A stretch of DNA of 64,000 nt, taken from positions 4,490,979 to 4,554,978 of the forward strand of contig NW_006921533.1 in assembly GCF_000340215.1 (NCBI RefSeq), read 5' to 3'. This document shows positions 46,690-59,100 of the stretch, piece by piece; the first letter of the stretch is position 1, and every line of letters starts with the position of its first letter. The notes beneath the pieces are model-generated. The model had not been told where the DNA came from and made no database searches. It saw only the letters and a program-made list of their open reading frames with translations. Origin of the DNA: Pseudocercospora fijiensis CIRAD86 (Eukaryota; Ascomycota; Dothideomycetes; Mycosphaerellales; Mycosphaerellaceae). The translations under genes and the position numbers were made by a program.

Positions 46690-48846
46690 CTACCGCCGTT
46701 GGGGATCAGCGTGCTTTGTGATCTCTGACCATGCAGCTTCAAATCCTCGCTTGACCTCTTTGTAGCTTACGATGAAGACACTTTGCTCATCGCGACTAAT
46801 CAATTGGATTTTCTCATCAATACCAGCATCGAGTTTGTTGAGACATGTGATGATATGTCCAAGGTCCAAGACCGGTCTGCCCTCATGATCGACTTGGTGG
46901 AAAACAAAGTCGCGGAACAGCTTCAAGTAGTAGCGCTCTCCAGTTTCTGACCAAGCTGCTGAAGGCTGGTTCAAGAGCGCTGGATTCGTTGTCGATCCTG
47001 CTACGACGCTAGTGTCTGGTCTTTCCAAGATGACGTTGAGCTTCGTGAGCAGACGGACCAAGCGTCCATTTTCAAGCTCGCCCATTAGATTTGTTGTAAC
47101 TGCATCTTCGTAATGCAATGCGCTGTCAAAGCATGATACCACCTTGTCGGCAATGTTGGTGAGTAAGGCCTCGACATTGTATTCTGCAGCTTTTGCAGAC
47201 GGCTGTGTTTGGACATCTTGCGGCAGGGGTGGGGGAGCCACCAGCCATGCAAGGCAGATGCGTAGTCGTTCGCTATAAGATTTGCTGACCAGTTCTAGCG
47301 ACTTATGCGTGTTCTGGTGTGCAGATGGACTGCGCGCGGCGATGCAGAGGATCAGCCGACCGAGATCCTGCAGATCTTTTCTCTGCGACTCTCGAACAGA
47401 TTGCTGCTGATCGTACTTGATGATGTCGAACACGCCACATCCATTGAGCCGCACCCGGTTTTTCGATGTCAGAAGTACTTTCGATGCCATGACGCTCTGC
47501 GCAGCGAGATTGGCAGAATGGATGGTTTTCAGCGCACTCGCTAGCTGTATAATGTATCCCCACAAGTCATTCTCCGGCACAATCTGGGAACCGGCTCTAC
47601 CAGCGTTCCTCCCTGGCATCAGATGCTTCTCAGCGAGTGTCTGAGAGTTGGGATGGAAATCGGTGACCACGACCAAAGAACTATCGCCAAACCAGCGTCC
47701 TGTGAAAGCGTCATGCACCGTGACCATACTGGAATTGCTCAGCCTCTTCCAGGAAGTTACGGTTCGGATGGATGCCTCACTTGTGAGACGGAAACCTTCT
47801 ATGCGCCTGAGGACATATGTGTGCCCATCTTTGCTGGATGTGGCCTTGTAAGTCCAGCTAGGATACCCAAATGCAGACTGCCCCTTGGAATGGTTTGTGT
47901 CTAGGGCAACCAACGAATGAAAGTATTCAACGTGTTGTGGAAGCGTGCTGTTAGCAAACGTCTGCAGCGCTGCATCTGCCTTTCGTTGCAAGTCTTCTCG
48001 CAGGTTATCGGGTATAAAGAAATCGCTTGTACTGCGTTGGTATGCCATAAGATTTTCTCGCCGAGGGCCAATGGCAGAATACAGGTGGTAATTGAGTGGA
48101 TGTTTGAAGCTGGACGCATCTTGGTAGTAAGGCTGAGCTGCCACCGAAGCTGATTGCTGCACATATGGATTTATGTGGTTCTGAGAAGCCTCCAGGCCTG
48201 GAATTCCTGGTTGCGATAAGAAAGTGTCCGGGAAGGCATTCATCTGTGGTTGTGCGTCCAATTCTGGTGATGACAAAAATGATTGTTGCCCTGGGACAAA
48301 TTCTTGGTATTGATTTCCTTGCTGGAATGCATGTTGAGGATAGAATTCAAGCGAAGGCTCCTTCGAGTGCGAAGATGCAGCAGGGGTAGCAGCACCTGCG
48401 CGCTATAAGCTTTTCACACTAACGGCGAACAAGGCGACGACATACCTGATCCACGCGGAGTGAACGTCGGTGCACCCACTGCCTTTGGTGATATACCAAT
48501 ATTTTTGACGGGCACCGCGTTCGTTGTCTTTGGAGTGAAAGCTGGTGACTCGACGCTTAAGGACTTTTTCGAACTGCACATCATCAGCGCAGCACTGCTT
48601 ATTTCCTAGAATGCTTACGCATTATGTAGTCCATTGGAAGTGCCAGAGCCAAAATCATGATTGTAATTACAAGTTCCTGCTGATGGTGAGCACTAGTCCA
48701 CACTCCTAGCACGAGTAGCTCTTCAGACCTTCAAGGAGCTTCCTGCATTGTGGGCCATTGCGGCAGAGAACCTGACTCATTGGGGGCCTATTCTCATAGC
48801 GCGCTGGCCTTCTGGCATCATTCGATCGAAAAGTCCCGCTTGCCAT
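46690..48846 (-). CDS. PAN3: PAN3, regulatory subunit of the PAN2-PAN3 deadenylase, four exons
   Basis: PAN3 dimers bind poly(A)-binding protein and PAN2 to start cytoplasmic mRNA deadenylation. Exons: 48846-48729, 48676-48619, 48573-48446, 48395-46690; introns of 52, 45 and 50 nt; 669 residues. N-terminal zinc finger C28-C34-C42-H46, then SPAFTP and ISPKAVGAPTF blocks, and a PAM2-like QYQEFVPG. From HLYSAIGPRRENLMAYQR on, the PAN3 pseudokinase is clear: HDAFT, IIQLASALKTIHSANLAAQS, the NGCGVFDI block in place of DFG, coiled coil, and C-terminal knob domain ISRDEQSVFIVSYKEVKRGF. The start MASGTFRSNDARRP resembles other PAN3 starts. An open frame continues 177 codons upstream to 49377, so a longer N-terminus is possible. 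Divergent to the UBX gene. Confidence 0.92.
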
Positions 48847-49865
48847 ATCATTACTTCCCGGTGATGGGTGGATAGACGCTGAACTGCTTTGCCTATCCGG
48901 TTCGTGGAAATGCACACAGTCCAGTGGACTCCGACCTGGGATCCGCAGCTGAGGTTCTTGCGATATCTTGCTATCCTCGGCTACAAAGCTATGCCGAGAA
49001 CTTTTGCTCGAGGAGTTCGTAGACAGCGCGTTCCCAGTCCTAGTAGGACGCTCAAGCTGAAGCTCGCGATGTGCGCTCGTGCTTGCCGGGCTCGAGATAA
49101 AAGATGCGCTACTCTCCTGCGAAGAAAGACTGTCATTCAGACTCTGTCTTGTAAGGTCTTGGCCGTCATGAAGTTTCTGCAATTCTGCAGCGTTGGATGG
49201 TCGGTCCAGCTGCTCAGAGAAGGCACGACGCTCCGGATGTGGAATGAAAGCAGGTCCCGGCAAACAACTGCTGACAGATCTAACAGGTACTCTGCCGCTA
49301 CTCGTTAGTCTTTCCTCAGTGTCCGATGTCTGGGTGTAGTCGAAGGGCATCCAGGTTCTTTTCCTTTGGGTACCCATGGCTGGCTGGTCGGTACCTCACA
49401 GTTGCTGGGCAAGCTGTCTGGCATGGCATTTGGTAGAATGTACATACCTGTGGTATCACTTGACGGCGGTCGCGTGCGACCAGGCCAGAAGTCACGAATC
49501 GAAGGGCATCAGCAGGCGTGTCTGAGGTCTTGCTGCTCCATTGTCAACACATACGAAGAAGCATGCGACGTTGCCACCGGTCCAAGCGTCAAATATGAGC
49601 TGTGGATGAGAAGACGCCGAGCAATAATGCCAATGGAAGGCCCAGCTCCCTGTGGTGTAGAGAAGGTATGTACCGGTATGTGATGTGGTCGAGACAGAAG
49701 CGCGTTGCAGGCGCTGTCGGCGAGCTTCAGCCTTTTCGGCAGGAGCCGAATGAGTCTTGACATCGCACAGCTCCCGCTCCCGATCGAGGGGTGGAGCCGC
49801 ACTCTTTCACTTCGACATGCCATGCTGCCATTTTCGGCCGCTTCCTCGCTACTGCTGCTGCACAC
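48847..49865. other. Divergent promoter region between PAN3 and the UBX gene
   Basis: About 1 kb. Its left half is open on the minus strand in frame with PAN3 (to 49377) and Ser-rich, so part of it may be PAN3 coding. Nothing else is supported. Confidence 0.45.
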
Positions 49866-51398
49866 ATGGCTGATTCGTCGGCTATAGATCTGTCGGCGCT
49901 GACGGAAGAGCAGCAGCTGGCCTTGCAACAGTTCACATCAGTGACGGATCAGAACCTCGAGGCCGCAGTGCCGCTGCTGCAGAAATGCCAGTGGAACGCA
50001 CAAATAGCCATCACTCGCTTCTTCGATGGCGACGCAGAGACCGTTGATCCAGCCGCCGAAGCAGCACGTGCTCCGCCGCCGCCACAGAGCAATCGAAGGG
50101 CAGAGACACTGCTAGACACAATACCCGCCAGATCGTCGACACAAGCTGCAGCTTTTCACCCTGCGCCGCGAGTTGTGCCTACTCCAGAGAGCCAGCTGAC
50201 ACAGCCTCTGCCTTTCCCGCTCTCCTTCATATTTCTACCCTTCAGTCTAACGTATGCCCTCTTCCAGCGAGCTTTTGCTGTGGTAGGCTACGTCTTTCCT
50301 TTCCTCCCGCGCCTGCTGGCACGGTTCTGGTCACACCGGAGCTCGCGACCCTCGCGAGATGCTTCAAGAAGACCTCTGGCGCCGAGGGATACGGCTGCAC
50401 GATTTATAAGGGAGTTTGGGGAGGAGCATGGGCTGACAGACGGCACCTTGCCTTTCTTTGAAGGAGGCTATGCGCAGGCTTTCGACATAGCAAAGCGTGA
50501 TCTCAAATATCTCCTTGTAATCCTCCTGTCGCCTGAGCATGACGACAATGCTCTCTTCGCGCGAGAGACCCTCCTGGCGCCCGACTTCATCGAGTTTGTG
50601 AAGAACGGCGGCAACGACATTATTCTTTGGGCTGGTACCGTGCAGGATGCTGAAGCCTACCAAGTCAGCACTGCACTCAATGTGACTCGCTTTCCATCTG
50701 CGACACTGATAGTGCATACCCCGGAGGTATCATCGACGGCCATGTCCCAGGTGGCAAACTCGACGGGGCCCGTGTCGCCTCAAGATCTGATCTCAAAGCT
50801 TCAGACAGCCATCACAAGCCATAATACGAAGCTTGAAAGTGCGCGAAGGCAGAGGCGCGAACAAGAGGCAACACGAAATCTCAGACAAGAGCAAGAAAGT
50901 GCATACGAGCGATCGCTTGCAGCAGACCAGGAGAAGGCACGAAAACGGAAGGAAGAGGAAGCGGCAAAAGAGAAGGCAGAGCGAGAAGAGCGTGAGAGGG
51001 CAGAGCGTACTGCAGAAGAATCTCGAAAATTAGCTCAGTGGAGAGAATGGCGAGCACAGAGCATACCGGCAGAGCCGAGCACAGATGTGAAGGATGCTGT
51101 GCGGATGAGTCTCAGAATGCCTTCAGGCGAAAGAATCATTCGCAAGTTTAGGGCGGAGGCAGATCTGGAAGAGCTCTATGCTTTTGTTGAGTGTCATGAC
51201 CAGTTGGCAGAACCGTCAGAGAAGGAGAGCCCCGAGCCGACTGACTACGAACATGCGTACAAGTTTCAATTAGTCTCGCCTATGCCGCGAGAGGTATTCG
51301 ATTTAGAGAAAGGCGGTAGCATACGCGATAGAATTGGCAGGAGCGGAAACCTCATCGTTGAGAGGATAGTGGCAGAGGATGACGAAGATGAAGAGTAA
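49866..51398 (+). CDS. UBX-domain protein of FAF2/UBXD8 (yeast Ubx2) type
   Basis: Membrane-bound adaptor that recruits the Cdc48/p97 ATPase to the ER for ERAD and to lipid droplets. One exon, 510 residues. Order of parts: UBA-like helices at about 9-52 (LTEEQQLALQQFTSVTD, then WNAQIAITRFFDGD); hydrophobic hairpin at about 115-150 (FPLSFIFLPFSLTYALFQRA) that would insert into the ER membrane; UAS thioredoxin-like domain about 190-345; charged coiled coil about 350-420; UBX domain about 425-505 with MPSGERIIRKFRAEADLEEL and the p97-touching loop SPMPREVF. The frame is open 25 codons upstream of the chosen ATG, but that part starts at a non-ATG codon and is not conserved. The acidic end EDDEDEE is typical. 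Confidence 0.94.
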   Translation: MADSSAIDLSALTEEQQLALQQFTSVTDQNLEAAVPLLQKCQWNAQIAITRFFDGDAETVDPAAEAARAPPPPQSNRRAETLLDTIPARSSTQAAAFHPAPRVVPTPESQLTQPLPFPLSFIFLPFSLTYALFQRAFAVVGYVFPFLPRLLARFWSHRSSRPSRDASRRPLAPRDTAARFIREFGEEHGLTDGTLPFFEGGYAQAFDIAKRDLKYLLVILLSPEHDDNALFARETLLAPDFIEFVKNGGNDIILWAGTVQDAEAYQVSTALNVTRFPSATLIVHTPEVSSTAMSQVANSTGPVSPQDLISKLQTAITSHNTKLESARRQRREQEATRNLRQEQESAYERSLAADQEKARKRKEEEAAKEKAEREERERAERTAEESRKLAQWREWRAQSIPAEPSTDVKDAVRMSLRMPSGERIIRKFRAEADLEELYAFVECHDQLAEPSEKESPEPTDYEHAYKFQLVSPMPREVFDLEKGGSIRDRIGRSGNLIVERIVAEDDEDEE

Positions 51399-51665
51399 TA
51401 CTACAATCCATAGAAATGACCTGCAGCTTCGCAGGTCATAAGTGAAAACATTGGCTCATGGAGCGTGATCATAGCACACTTTAGACAAACTCGTGAACTG
51501 CTCCCGAACATGTGATTAGAGAACTGGCGCTGGGTGGGGCTGCAGCTATGCGAGATTTTGTTGCTTCACGCTTTGGTACTGTCTACCACGTGTCTATGTA
51601 TACACGATTCATACAAGCTGTGTGTCCAAAGTGTGTGCATTGACATATACATCAGCATAGTCTGC
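51399..51665. other. Convergent intergenic region
   Basis: Short gap between the UBX gene (plus) and the secreted esterase-like gene (minus). A GC-AGCTTCGC-type inverted repeat CCTGCAGCTTCGCAGG lies at about 51420-51435, just after the UBX stop, and could be part of its 3' end. Confidence 0.4.
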
Positions 51666-53292
51666 TCAACCGACAAGTGGACTGGATGCGCTCGGCAGCT
51701 GAACTTTGAAAAGCAAAGCCTGGTTGTCAAGATTGTATCCGCTAGAGTCAGCATAATTGAACTGGCCCATCTTAAGATGGCCATCCTGGGTGATGAAGTC
51801 GTTGTCGGAGAGCGAGAGCAAGTAATACTCATCATTCACAGCCTTGCCATTGGCACCCTTGTTGACAGGCACGAGAGCCATTGACTCCCACTTCTCGTTC
51901 AAGAGTCCAGCGTCTTCAGCCCCGCCATTGTGAACACCGTATCGGTTCAGCTGAGCATTGTTGTTGAAGTCCAGCCACTTGCAGTAGGTCGCGGCAGTGG
52001 TGTTTGGGTTCAGAACACCTCCAGGAGCAACGGAGCAGGTCTGGCAATCAGACTTGCCGGCAATGTTGGTTGCTGCGCTGATGTCGAACACATCAACGTC
52101 GCGGTATCGGCTCTGTGTGTTCGATGGACCTTGTCCACGTCCACGGCCGCTGTCACGAGCAAGGACGAGGAATTGAGTGTCAGAGATATAGTGGATCTCT
52201 GATTGCCTCGCAATGTTGCTGGTGGCCGAGCTCGTGACGCGATTCAATGGAACCACGTATTCTCCAACAAGACGTGTAGATAGCCCGGTGATATCGTACG
52301 AGAGCAGGCGAGCATAGCGAGATGTAGGATTCGAGGTACCGCCATCCTGAATTAATGCGGATTGGGTCAGAGCATAGAGTCTGGTCCCAGCTGGATTAAC
52401 CGTCAAGCCCTCAAGACCTTGGTTGTTAGACCTTCCAGACGTTGGGTTGCCGGGAGTAGGAGCAAGCGCTGGGTTGTATCTTGGTGGGCTGTTCGCACTG
52501 AATGACTCGTTGCCATTGCGAATAGGGATAAATGCTGGCGGAGGGCGAATGGCACGAATCATTTGGCCGGTGGGGAGAAACTGGTATATGTAGTCCCCAT
52601 ACTCGTCAGACACGAAGTACGTTCCTCCTGGACCAAGCACGAGACCTTCTGAGTCGATCACGGCTCTGTTGCCGCCAGTCCCTGCACCGCCAAAACCATC
52701 ACCAGTGTAGTTCGCAGATGGTACCTCTCCGATCAATGGATAATTCAAATAAGGTCCTGTAATGGCTCCATCAAGGCCAGAAGTTGGCTGAATGCGTGGA
52801 TCTGTCAACAAGATCGTGTCCTTCTCGTTGGTTAGTATCGGTAACACGCGTGTCCCTATTCCAGACGGAAGAACTCACCAAGTATTTGAGTTGGAGGTTG
52901 GGCGGTGAAGGATTCGCCGCTGTGGCATTCTCATTTGGTGTAAATGTGAGCTGGAATTTGTGAATCCGGTTCTGGAAATTGAGTGCTCCTTCGGTGTTCC
53001 AGCCTCTGTCAGGCAGAGTATAGAGTAGTCCAGTGTAGCTATTTCCAATCTTCAGCCAAGAGGCGCCGTCGATGGCTATCGCCGAACCGTGTCCTCCGAT
53101 GGTGTCCCCAAACTTGTCAGTCGCATTGGATGGAACAAAGCCGTAGCCCGCGAGTTCCCGATACACATAGGTCTTGCCATTGCATGTCGTTTTGCTTACA
53201 GCTGCAGCGCTGCTACCAGTAGGGCTGGCCTGAGGGAGAGCCGAAGCAAGGCTGAGGGGCACGATGGCCGGTAAGCTCTTCGAGAAATGCAT
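51666..53292 (-). CDS. Secreted esterase-like/phytase-like beta-propeller protein (PF13449 type), two exons
   Basis: Member of the 'esterase-like activity of phytase' family, predicted extracellular. Exon 1 is 53292-52879, the intron 52878-52824 (55 nt, GTGAGT..ACGAG with a CTAAC branch site), exon 2 52823-51666; 523 residues. An N-terminal signal peptide is clear (MHFSKSLPAIVPLSLASALP). Family blocks: GGHGSAIAID, LYTLPDRGWNTEG, RIHKFQLTFTPN, LGPGGTYFVSDEYGDYIYQF, GLEGLTVNPAGTRLYALTQS, HYISDTQFLVLARD, and KWESMALVPVN near the end. Conserved Cys residues (GKSDCQTCSV) fit a secreted protein. True substrate unknown; despite the family name, phytase activity is not shown. Confidence 0.92.
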
Positions 53293-53880
53293 GATAGAAC
53301 TGTGCTAGAAAGGAATACTACCTAACGACCTGTTGTGCGCTCCGCCTCTTACATCGATCTCGACGCTAGATGGCCGTACCTGCATGAGTCTTTCCCAACT
53401 TGGCTTCCTTGCCATGCCACGAACGGTCCCCTCTCCACACGACTGTCTTTGGCACATCGCAATTGAAGGAGGAGGATTCAGAATGACGAGACTCTGCAGA
53501 AGCGTGGTCCAGATATGTCCGATTTGTTAAGAGTAACTCCCCACGCGGGAACGGCGTGGTGGAAGAAGGCAGTGGGCGAGCGAACAGTAGAGCTCAGGAA
53601 GGACCAGAGATTGGGCACGTGGAGTCCAAGATGGACAAGCAGCGTCACTCGAAAGCATTTCATGAGCAGTTCAGCCGAGGTCGGGCGAAAGTGCATCTTC
53701 ACTCACTGACGGCCTGAGGCATCCCGCCACGTGAGCTGCGGAATGCGGACTTCAAACTTGGAAGCTTCGGCGAGCCCCCGGGCCGGGAGACCACATCACA
53801 TCGCGATTCGCGATCCCCTTAACGAAGTCCGTGGTTAAGTCCGTCGAACACCCACCCTGGCAGTCCCCTTGTTAGGTTCC
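53293..53880. other. Promoter of the secreted protein gene and border of gene island 2
   Basis: Ordinary sequence up to about 53880, then an abrupt change to RIP-type composition. No supported gene; small open frames on both strands overlap each other. Confidence 0.5.
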
Positions 53881-56100
53881 ACTTTCTATGCTAAATCCGG
53901 TGTAGCTCTATACAAACCTGTATTACTACTCGAATAGCGATACTATCCGATTAGGTCTCGGATTTAGCCGTAGTAAAGCTTAGAGTTAAGAAGCCGATAC
54001 CTTTACGAGTCGTCCTCTAGTAAAAGTTTTATAGCAAACCTTAGCAAGTAAAGAAGAAGGTATAGAAGAAGGCATAATAGAGGCGCTAAGCACGCTACCG
54101 AGATAGATATATAGACAAATAGACTATAGATTAAGACCTTCTAATACTAATTAGCTACTACTAATAACCGAGTCTTAGTTGTCTCGTATACGCCGTCGAC
54201 TAAGGCGCTATAAGCTTAGTAAAGACACACTTTAAGCCCTTCTCGAGCCGCCGAGTCTACTTAAGAAGTAGTTTAATATTAGTCTACTTATAGCGAAGGT
54301 TAACTGTCTCGCGGAGGTAGTAAGGGACTTAAGGGTAGACGTAAACCTTCTATAGAAGGAGGTTAAGGAGTCGCTAATAGTAGCTAGCTCCGCCGAAGAA
54401 GGCTCTCGAAGTAAGGTAATAGTTATTAAAAGGGCGGAGTTTAAGGCACTTTAGCGCTAGGTAAACCGACTAGAAGAGACTATTACCGAGCTCGTAAAGT
54501 CGTAGCACGCCTTAAGTGTCGGCTATAAAGCTAATTTATAGGCAATAGCGACCATAGTTAATCGCTAGAGGTTAAAGCGCTAGTAGGTACTAAATCTAGC
54601 TTTAGGCTCTTAAAGAAGGTATAGAGATTAGGCTAGTTATACTATATTATATTATATACCTTATATAAGGCGATAGGTCTATAATATAAGTAGGCGTAAG
54701 TTATATAGTGCTTATCGTTCTTATTAGTAGGCTAGTATTTAAACCCCTAAGCGGTCCTTACGTACTTATATAGGTAGTAACGTTAGCGTCGTAGAACAGC
54801 CTTCTAGTTATATATAGCGTTACTACTACGAGCGAAGCGACGAGCTTCTTCGGCTATAGGAAGACTATTACCCTTCTTAATCTAATAGCGACGAGATCGA
54901 GAGCCGCTCGTATTATAGATATAACCTAAGACAAATTAGCTATAGCTTCGAGGCCGTAGCGGAGTTAGAGTACGCTATATCTTTAAAGCCGCCTCTATAG
55001 CCTATTTCTCGTTAATCTCTTACTAACCGAGTTAGACTATTTGCTACGCTAGTACTATACGGAAGTCGCGTTAGTAAGTAAACTGTTAGTCCTTTGTCTA
55101 CTGCTTATTACCTTATAGAAGGATAAATAAGTTAATAACTAAAGCGTCGAGTAGGAAGTAGAATAAGGGATGCTAACCCTTCCGTAACTTATACTATATC
55201 GAGTAATAATAGCGTAACTAGTTATAAATATTAACGCTACCTATATAGTTATTATATAGGGCAGCAATCTCTAGTAGAAGCATCTCTTGTTTGCCGTCGG
55301 TTGTCTAATAAGGTCTTACGTACTTGTCGATATAGGCGTTGTTTCTAGCTCGAGGGTATACGCGAAGCCGTCGTATCTACTCGAAGGGTCGATAACCTAT
55401 TATAAGGAACTAGACGAGGTTCCTATCCTACTAGATAAGCCTAGATTACCGCCGCTATACTATAAATTGCCTTGCAAAGTAGTATATCGTAGGGAAACCG
55501 GGTCGTCTTACGATTAAGACCTAGGTATATAGATTTCTACCTTATACTATCTTTTTTTAAAGTCCCTAGTTTCTCGAAGGTTTTGCCTCGCTATAGCTAC
55601 GAGAGTAAGCTAGATCGTACCGTTCTAGTCGCCGCAATACCGAGATGTCGTAAGACTGCGAATAATAGTACGTTATTAAACAGATTGTCTATAAAAATAT
55701 AGTAGAAGTATTATAGGAATAGAAGTTATAAGATTAGTCGAAGGATAGCCTACCGAAGCGAGCTTAGTTTAGCGCTTAGCGAGACGGTAGGCGATACGAT
55801 TAGGCTTTCGGTTAGTTCGGAAGTGCGGTCCGCGCGGGCTGCGCTTATATAACTTTCCTTTCTTATATTCTAAACTAAATATAATCTAGTGTTCTTACTA
55901 TAACTAACACCTCCTAGACCTCGTAACTCTCGCTCGCAGCGCTTCTTATTACTCTCTTTATAGCGCTCCTTCGCCTTAGCATCCGTAAGAACCTCTAGCG
56001 TTACTACTAGGTGCTTAGCGACCGCCGCGGCGATAGAATCCGGGTCTTTATTAATCTCCTAGTAGTTTCCTACTTATATGCCTTCCGTAGACTTAAGAAT
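53881..56100. mobile_element. Unidentified RIP-degraded element
   Basis: CA/TG-poor DNA. Plus-strand translation gives coding-like runs, including a Glu/Lys/Arg-rich, probably coiled-coil segment at about 54300-54620 (AEFKALxRxVNRLEETITEL, x = stop) that resembles a retroelement gag or ORF1 protein, and a 76-codon open stretch at 55287-55517 with no known domain. It could be the first ORF of a retroelement, but no catalytic domain is visible and no terminal repeats were found. Confidence 0.45.
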
Positions 56101-59100
56101 AGGAAGGAATACAGGTATCTATCCTTATATAGGTATAGGATATAGATAGATAGATATTTCATTTGCCTATTGTAGTGCCTTTCGGCCTATGTAGGTCTGT
56201 TTCTATGTATTGTTTTAGGTAGGAAACCAACTTAGTTAGTAAAAACCTCCCTCCTATCCTATTTATAAGTATTAATCTTCCTCGTTTCCTTGTTTTCCTT
56301 CCTCTAGGGTATACTAGTATTATAGTTGTTACCCTCTAACTACCTTGCCTACTACCCTACCCTTCTTTCCCTCTCTTCTTCCTTCCTTCTTATCTACTCC
56401 TTAGTTTCCCTTACTAGTGCGAATTGTTATACAAATCCCTATTTAATAATCTACTTTACTATCCTCTTTAGGTCTTCTTTGCTCTAGATTAGCTTATCGT
56501 ATTCCCTTTCTATTGCTTTTAGTCTCTAATCACTTCTGCCTTCTAACTATTAAGGGTAGACTAGTAGTATATGCTTAGGGTTCTAAGATTAGTAGCTATA
56601 TTAGCAAGCTCTGCTTTCAATTCCTAGGACGTTTCTTTTAAACAAGTAAGATCTAAGTCTAATATGTTTAGATCTGATTTGGATAGCTAGGCTTGCCTCG
56701 GCCCTGTTTAGGTCCTTATAGAGCTAGTAGTTATATTAACCAAATTTGGTTAGTGCCTTTAGGGTTCCTAGTCTGACTTGTGTTTTGTTCTATTCCTGCT
56801 CCTATAGGTATCTAGTAATTGATTCTGCTAGGCTTTGTTTCTCTCCCTTTAGCTTATCTTCCTTTAGCCTTATATTTGGTCCCTAAAGCTCTTTCTCTAG
56901 CATTTCTCTTGTTAAGACTCTATATTGCTCTAGGTCTTTGACTTTCTAGAGAGTCATTTATAGTCTATCTCGCCTCCTAGTCCTAATATACTAGGCTTTT
57001 ATCTTGTCTAGTGCCTTTTAGATAGTCTATTAGGCTAGGTATTCTATTGTCTTTGCTATATATTAGTATCTTAGTCCCTTAAAGTATTGTTTAACTAGTA
57101 GGATCCCTAATTCTATTTCTACTACCTTTGTTAGTATAGTTTTGTATACTCCTAGGATTTTCTTTAGGCTTTAGGTTTAGGTCCTACTAACTAGTTGCTT
57201 AATCCTCTTTAGTATTTTCTCCTAGGCTGTCTATATCTATGCTCTATATAGCATTGCTAGCTTAATAATTGCTTTGTATATAACTTTAGCTTTCTCGAAT
57301 GTAGCCCCCTATATAGAGGCTATAAGCCTATTAATAGATTGTATATTAGTATCTGCCCTCTACTTTGCCTTCTTTACTTATAGTCCCTAATTTAGTTTTG
57401 GATCTAGCTAGATCCTTAGTACCCTAAGCTCTGCTAATAGTTGGGTTTTAAAGCCTTAGATAGTGATTGATTGCTTTATATTATAGGTTAATTTAGCCTT
57501 GCTAAAGTGGATAAGCTAGTACTTTTCTAGGGCGAATTTTGCTCTATACCTCCTTGCCTATTTCTTATACTCCTAGTGCTTCTCTTCTAGGATCTTGCAG
57601 TTGGTTTCTATTGTCTTAGACTAGGCTAGGATGTTTGTATTATCTACAAACCCTAATGCTAATATGTTTTTTGATTCTAGGAGTAGGAGTAGGTCTGCTA
57701 TAAAGATAAGGAAGAGGATTAGGGAGAGTATTAATCCTTAGGGGATTCCCTTTTTAGTTAGCATTAGGTCTAATTTGAATTTGCCTAGAATAAGCTGTAT
57801 TGATCTTTCCTATAGGAAGGACTAGATAAATTGGACTATCTAGCTTAGTATAGCTTTCTGTTTAAGTATATATAGGAGCCTTTTATAGGAGACATTGTTA
57901 AAGGCTCCTAAGATGTTAAGGGAGAGGAGGGTTGCTATCTAGTTTTAACTATAGTACTAGATATGCTTAATCTGTTCTATAATTAGTTCTATAGCTATTA
58001 GTGTTAACCTCTTCTTTCTTCCTCCTATCTAGCCTTTAGGAAGGATATTCCTTTCCTCGGTAAAGGTTGTTAGCCTTTTAGCGACAATTTTTTCTAGCAC
58101 CTTGCCTATTATATTAAGTAGGGCTATTAGTCTATAGGCCTTAAGCTATATATAGTCTTCCTTCTAGGGCTTCCTTAGCACTACTGTTAGGGACTTCCTA
58201 AATAGTCTTAGGTAGTGTCCTAGTGCTAGGCTTTGTAAAAAGATATTAGCTAGTGCTAGGGCTAGCCCCTTCCTATATACTTTTAGAAGTTTATTGTAGA
58301 TCTTGTCTTCTCCTAGTGCCTTATTGCCTAGAATTTTCTTTAGGATCCTTTTAATAGTTTCGGGTTTAACCCAGGTATCTCTTAGTATACCTAGTAGTAG
58401 AGTCTCTTGTTCTTTCTCCTTTATATCTAATAGGTCTGCTTATACTTCTCTATAGAAGAAGTGTTGGCCTAGGGCTCTTACTTTCCCTTCTATTATAGTC
58501 TACGTTTGTCCTTGTTAGTCTGTAATGTCCGGGAATTGTAGTAGTATGTCCTTATCCTGTTTAGGTCTTCTTGCCTATTTAGCTATCCTCTACATCTCCT
58601 CTAGTTTCTTTATAATTATTCCTATTATAGATCTCTATTCTTGTATCTTGTCTTTCTTAATCTAGATCTTCTTTTCCTAGTAGGCTTTGTTATAGTTGTC
58701 TTGTGCTTCCTGGGTATAGGTTTATATCTACTGCTTCCTAGCCTTCCTTGCTACTTTAACCTTCCTTATATATTTACTAGTCTAGTATAGTTGCTAGTAT
58801 AGTAAATGTTTCTTTACTAGGGTATGCTTTCTAGCTACCTGTTTTAGGATTCCTATTAGTTCTTCTACTGCCCTGTTAATGTCCTCTAGCCTTAGTAGGT
58901 GCTTTGTTAAGAGTTCCTCTAGTTTTAGGTCCCTTTCTAGTTCCTCCCTAATCCTACCCTATTAGGTACCTTTCTAGTTAAGCTTCTCCTCTAGTTCCCT
59001 TTCCTAATTAGCTTAGACATTTAGCTTAATCTGCACCGGGAAGTAGTCTAATAATTCTTCTAGTTCCTAGTTAACCCTGTATCTTGTAATCCTATTCCTA

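Noticed and set aside
55287..55517. 76-codon plus-strand frame as an intact gene in the right-hand repeat block
   Set aside because: It is one open piece of a longer stop-ridden relic with no recognised domain.
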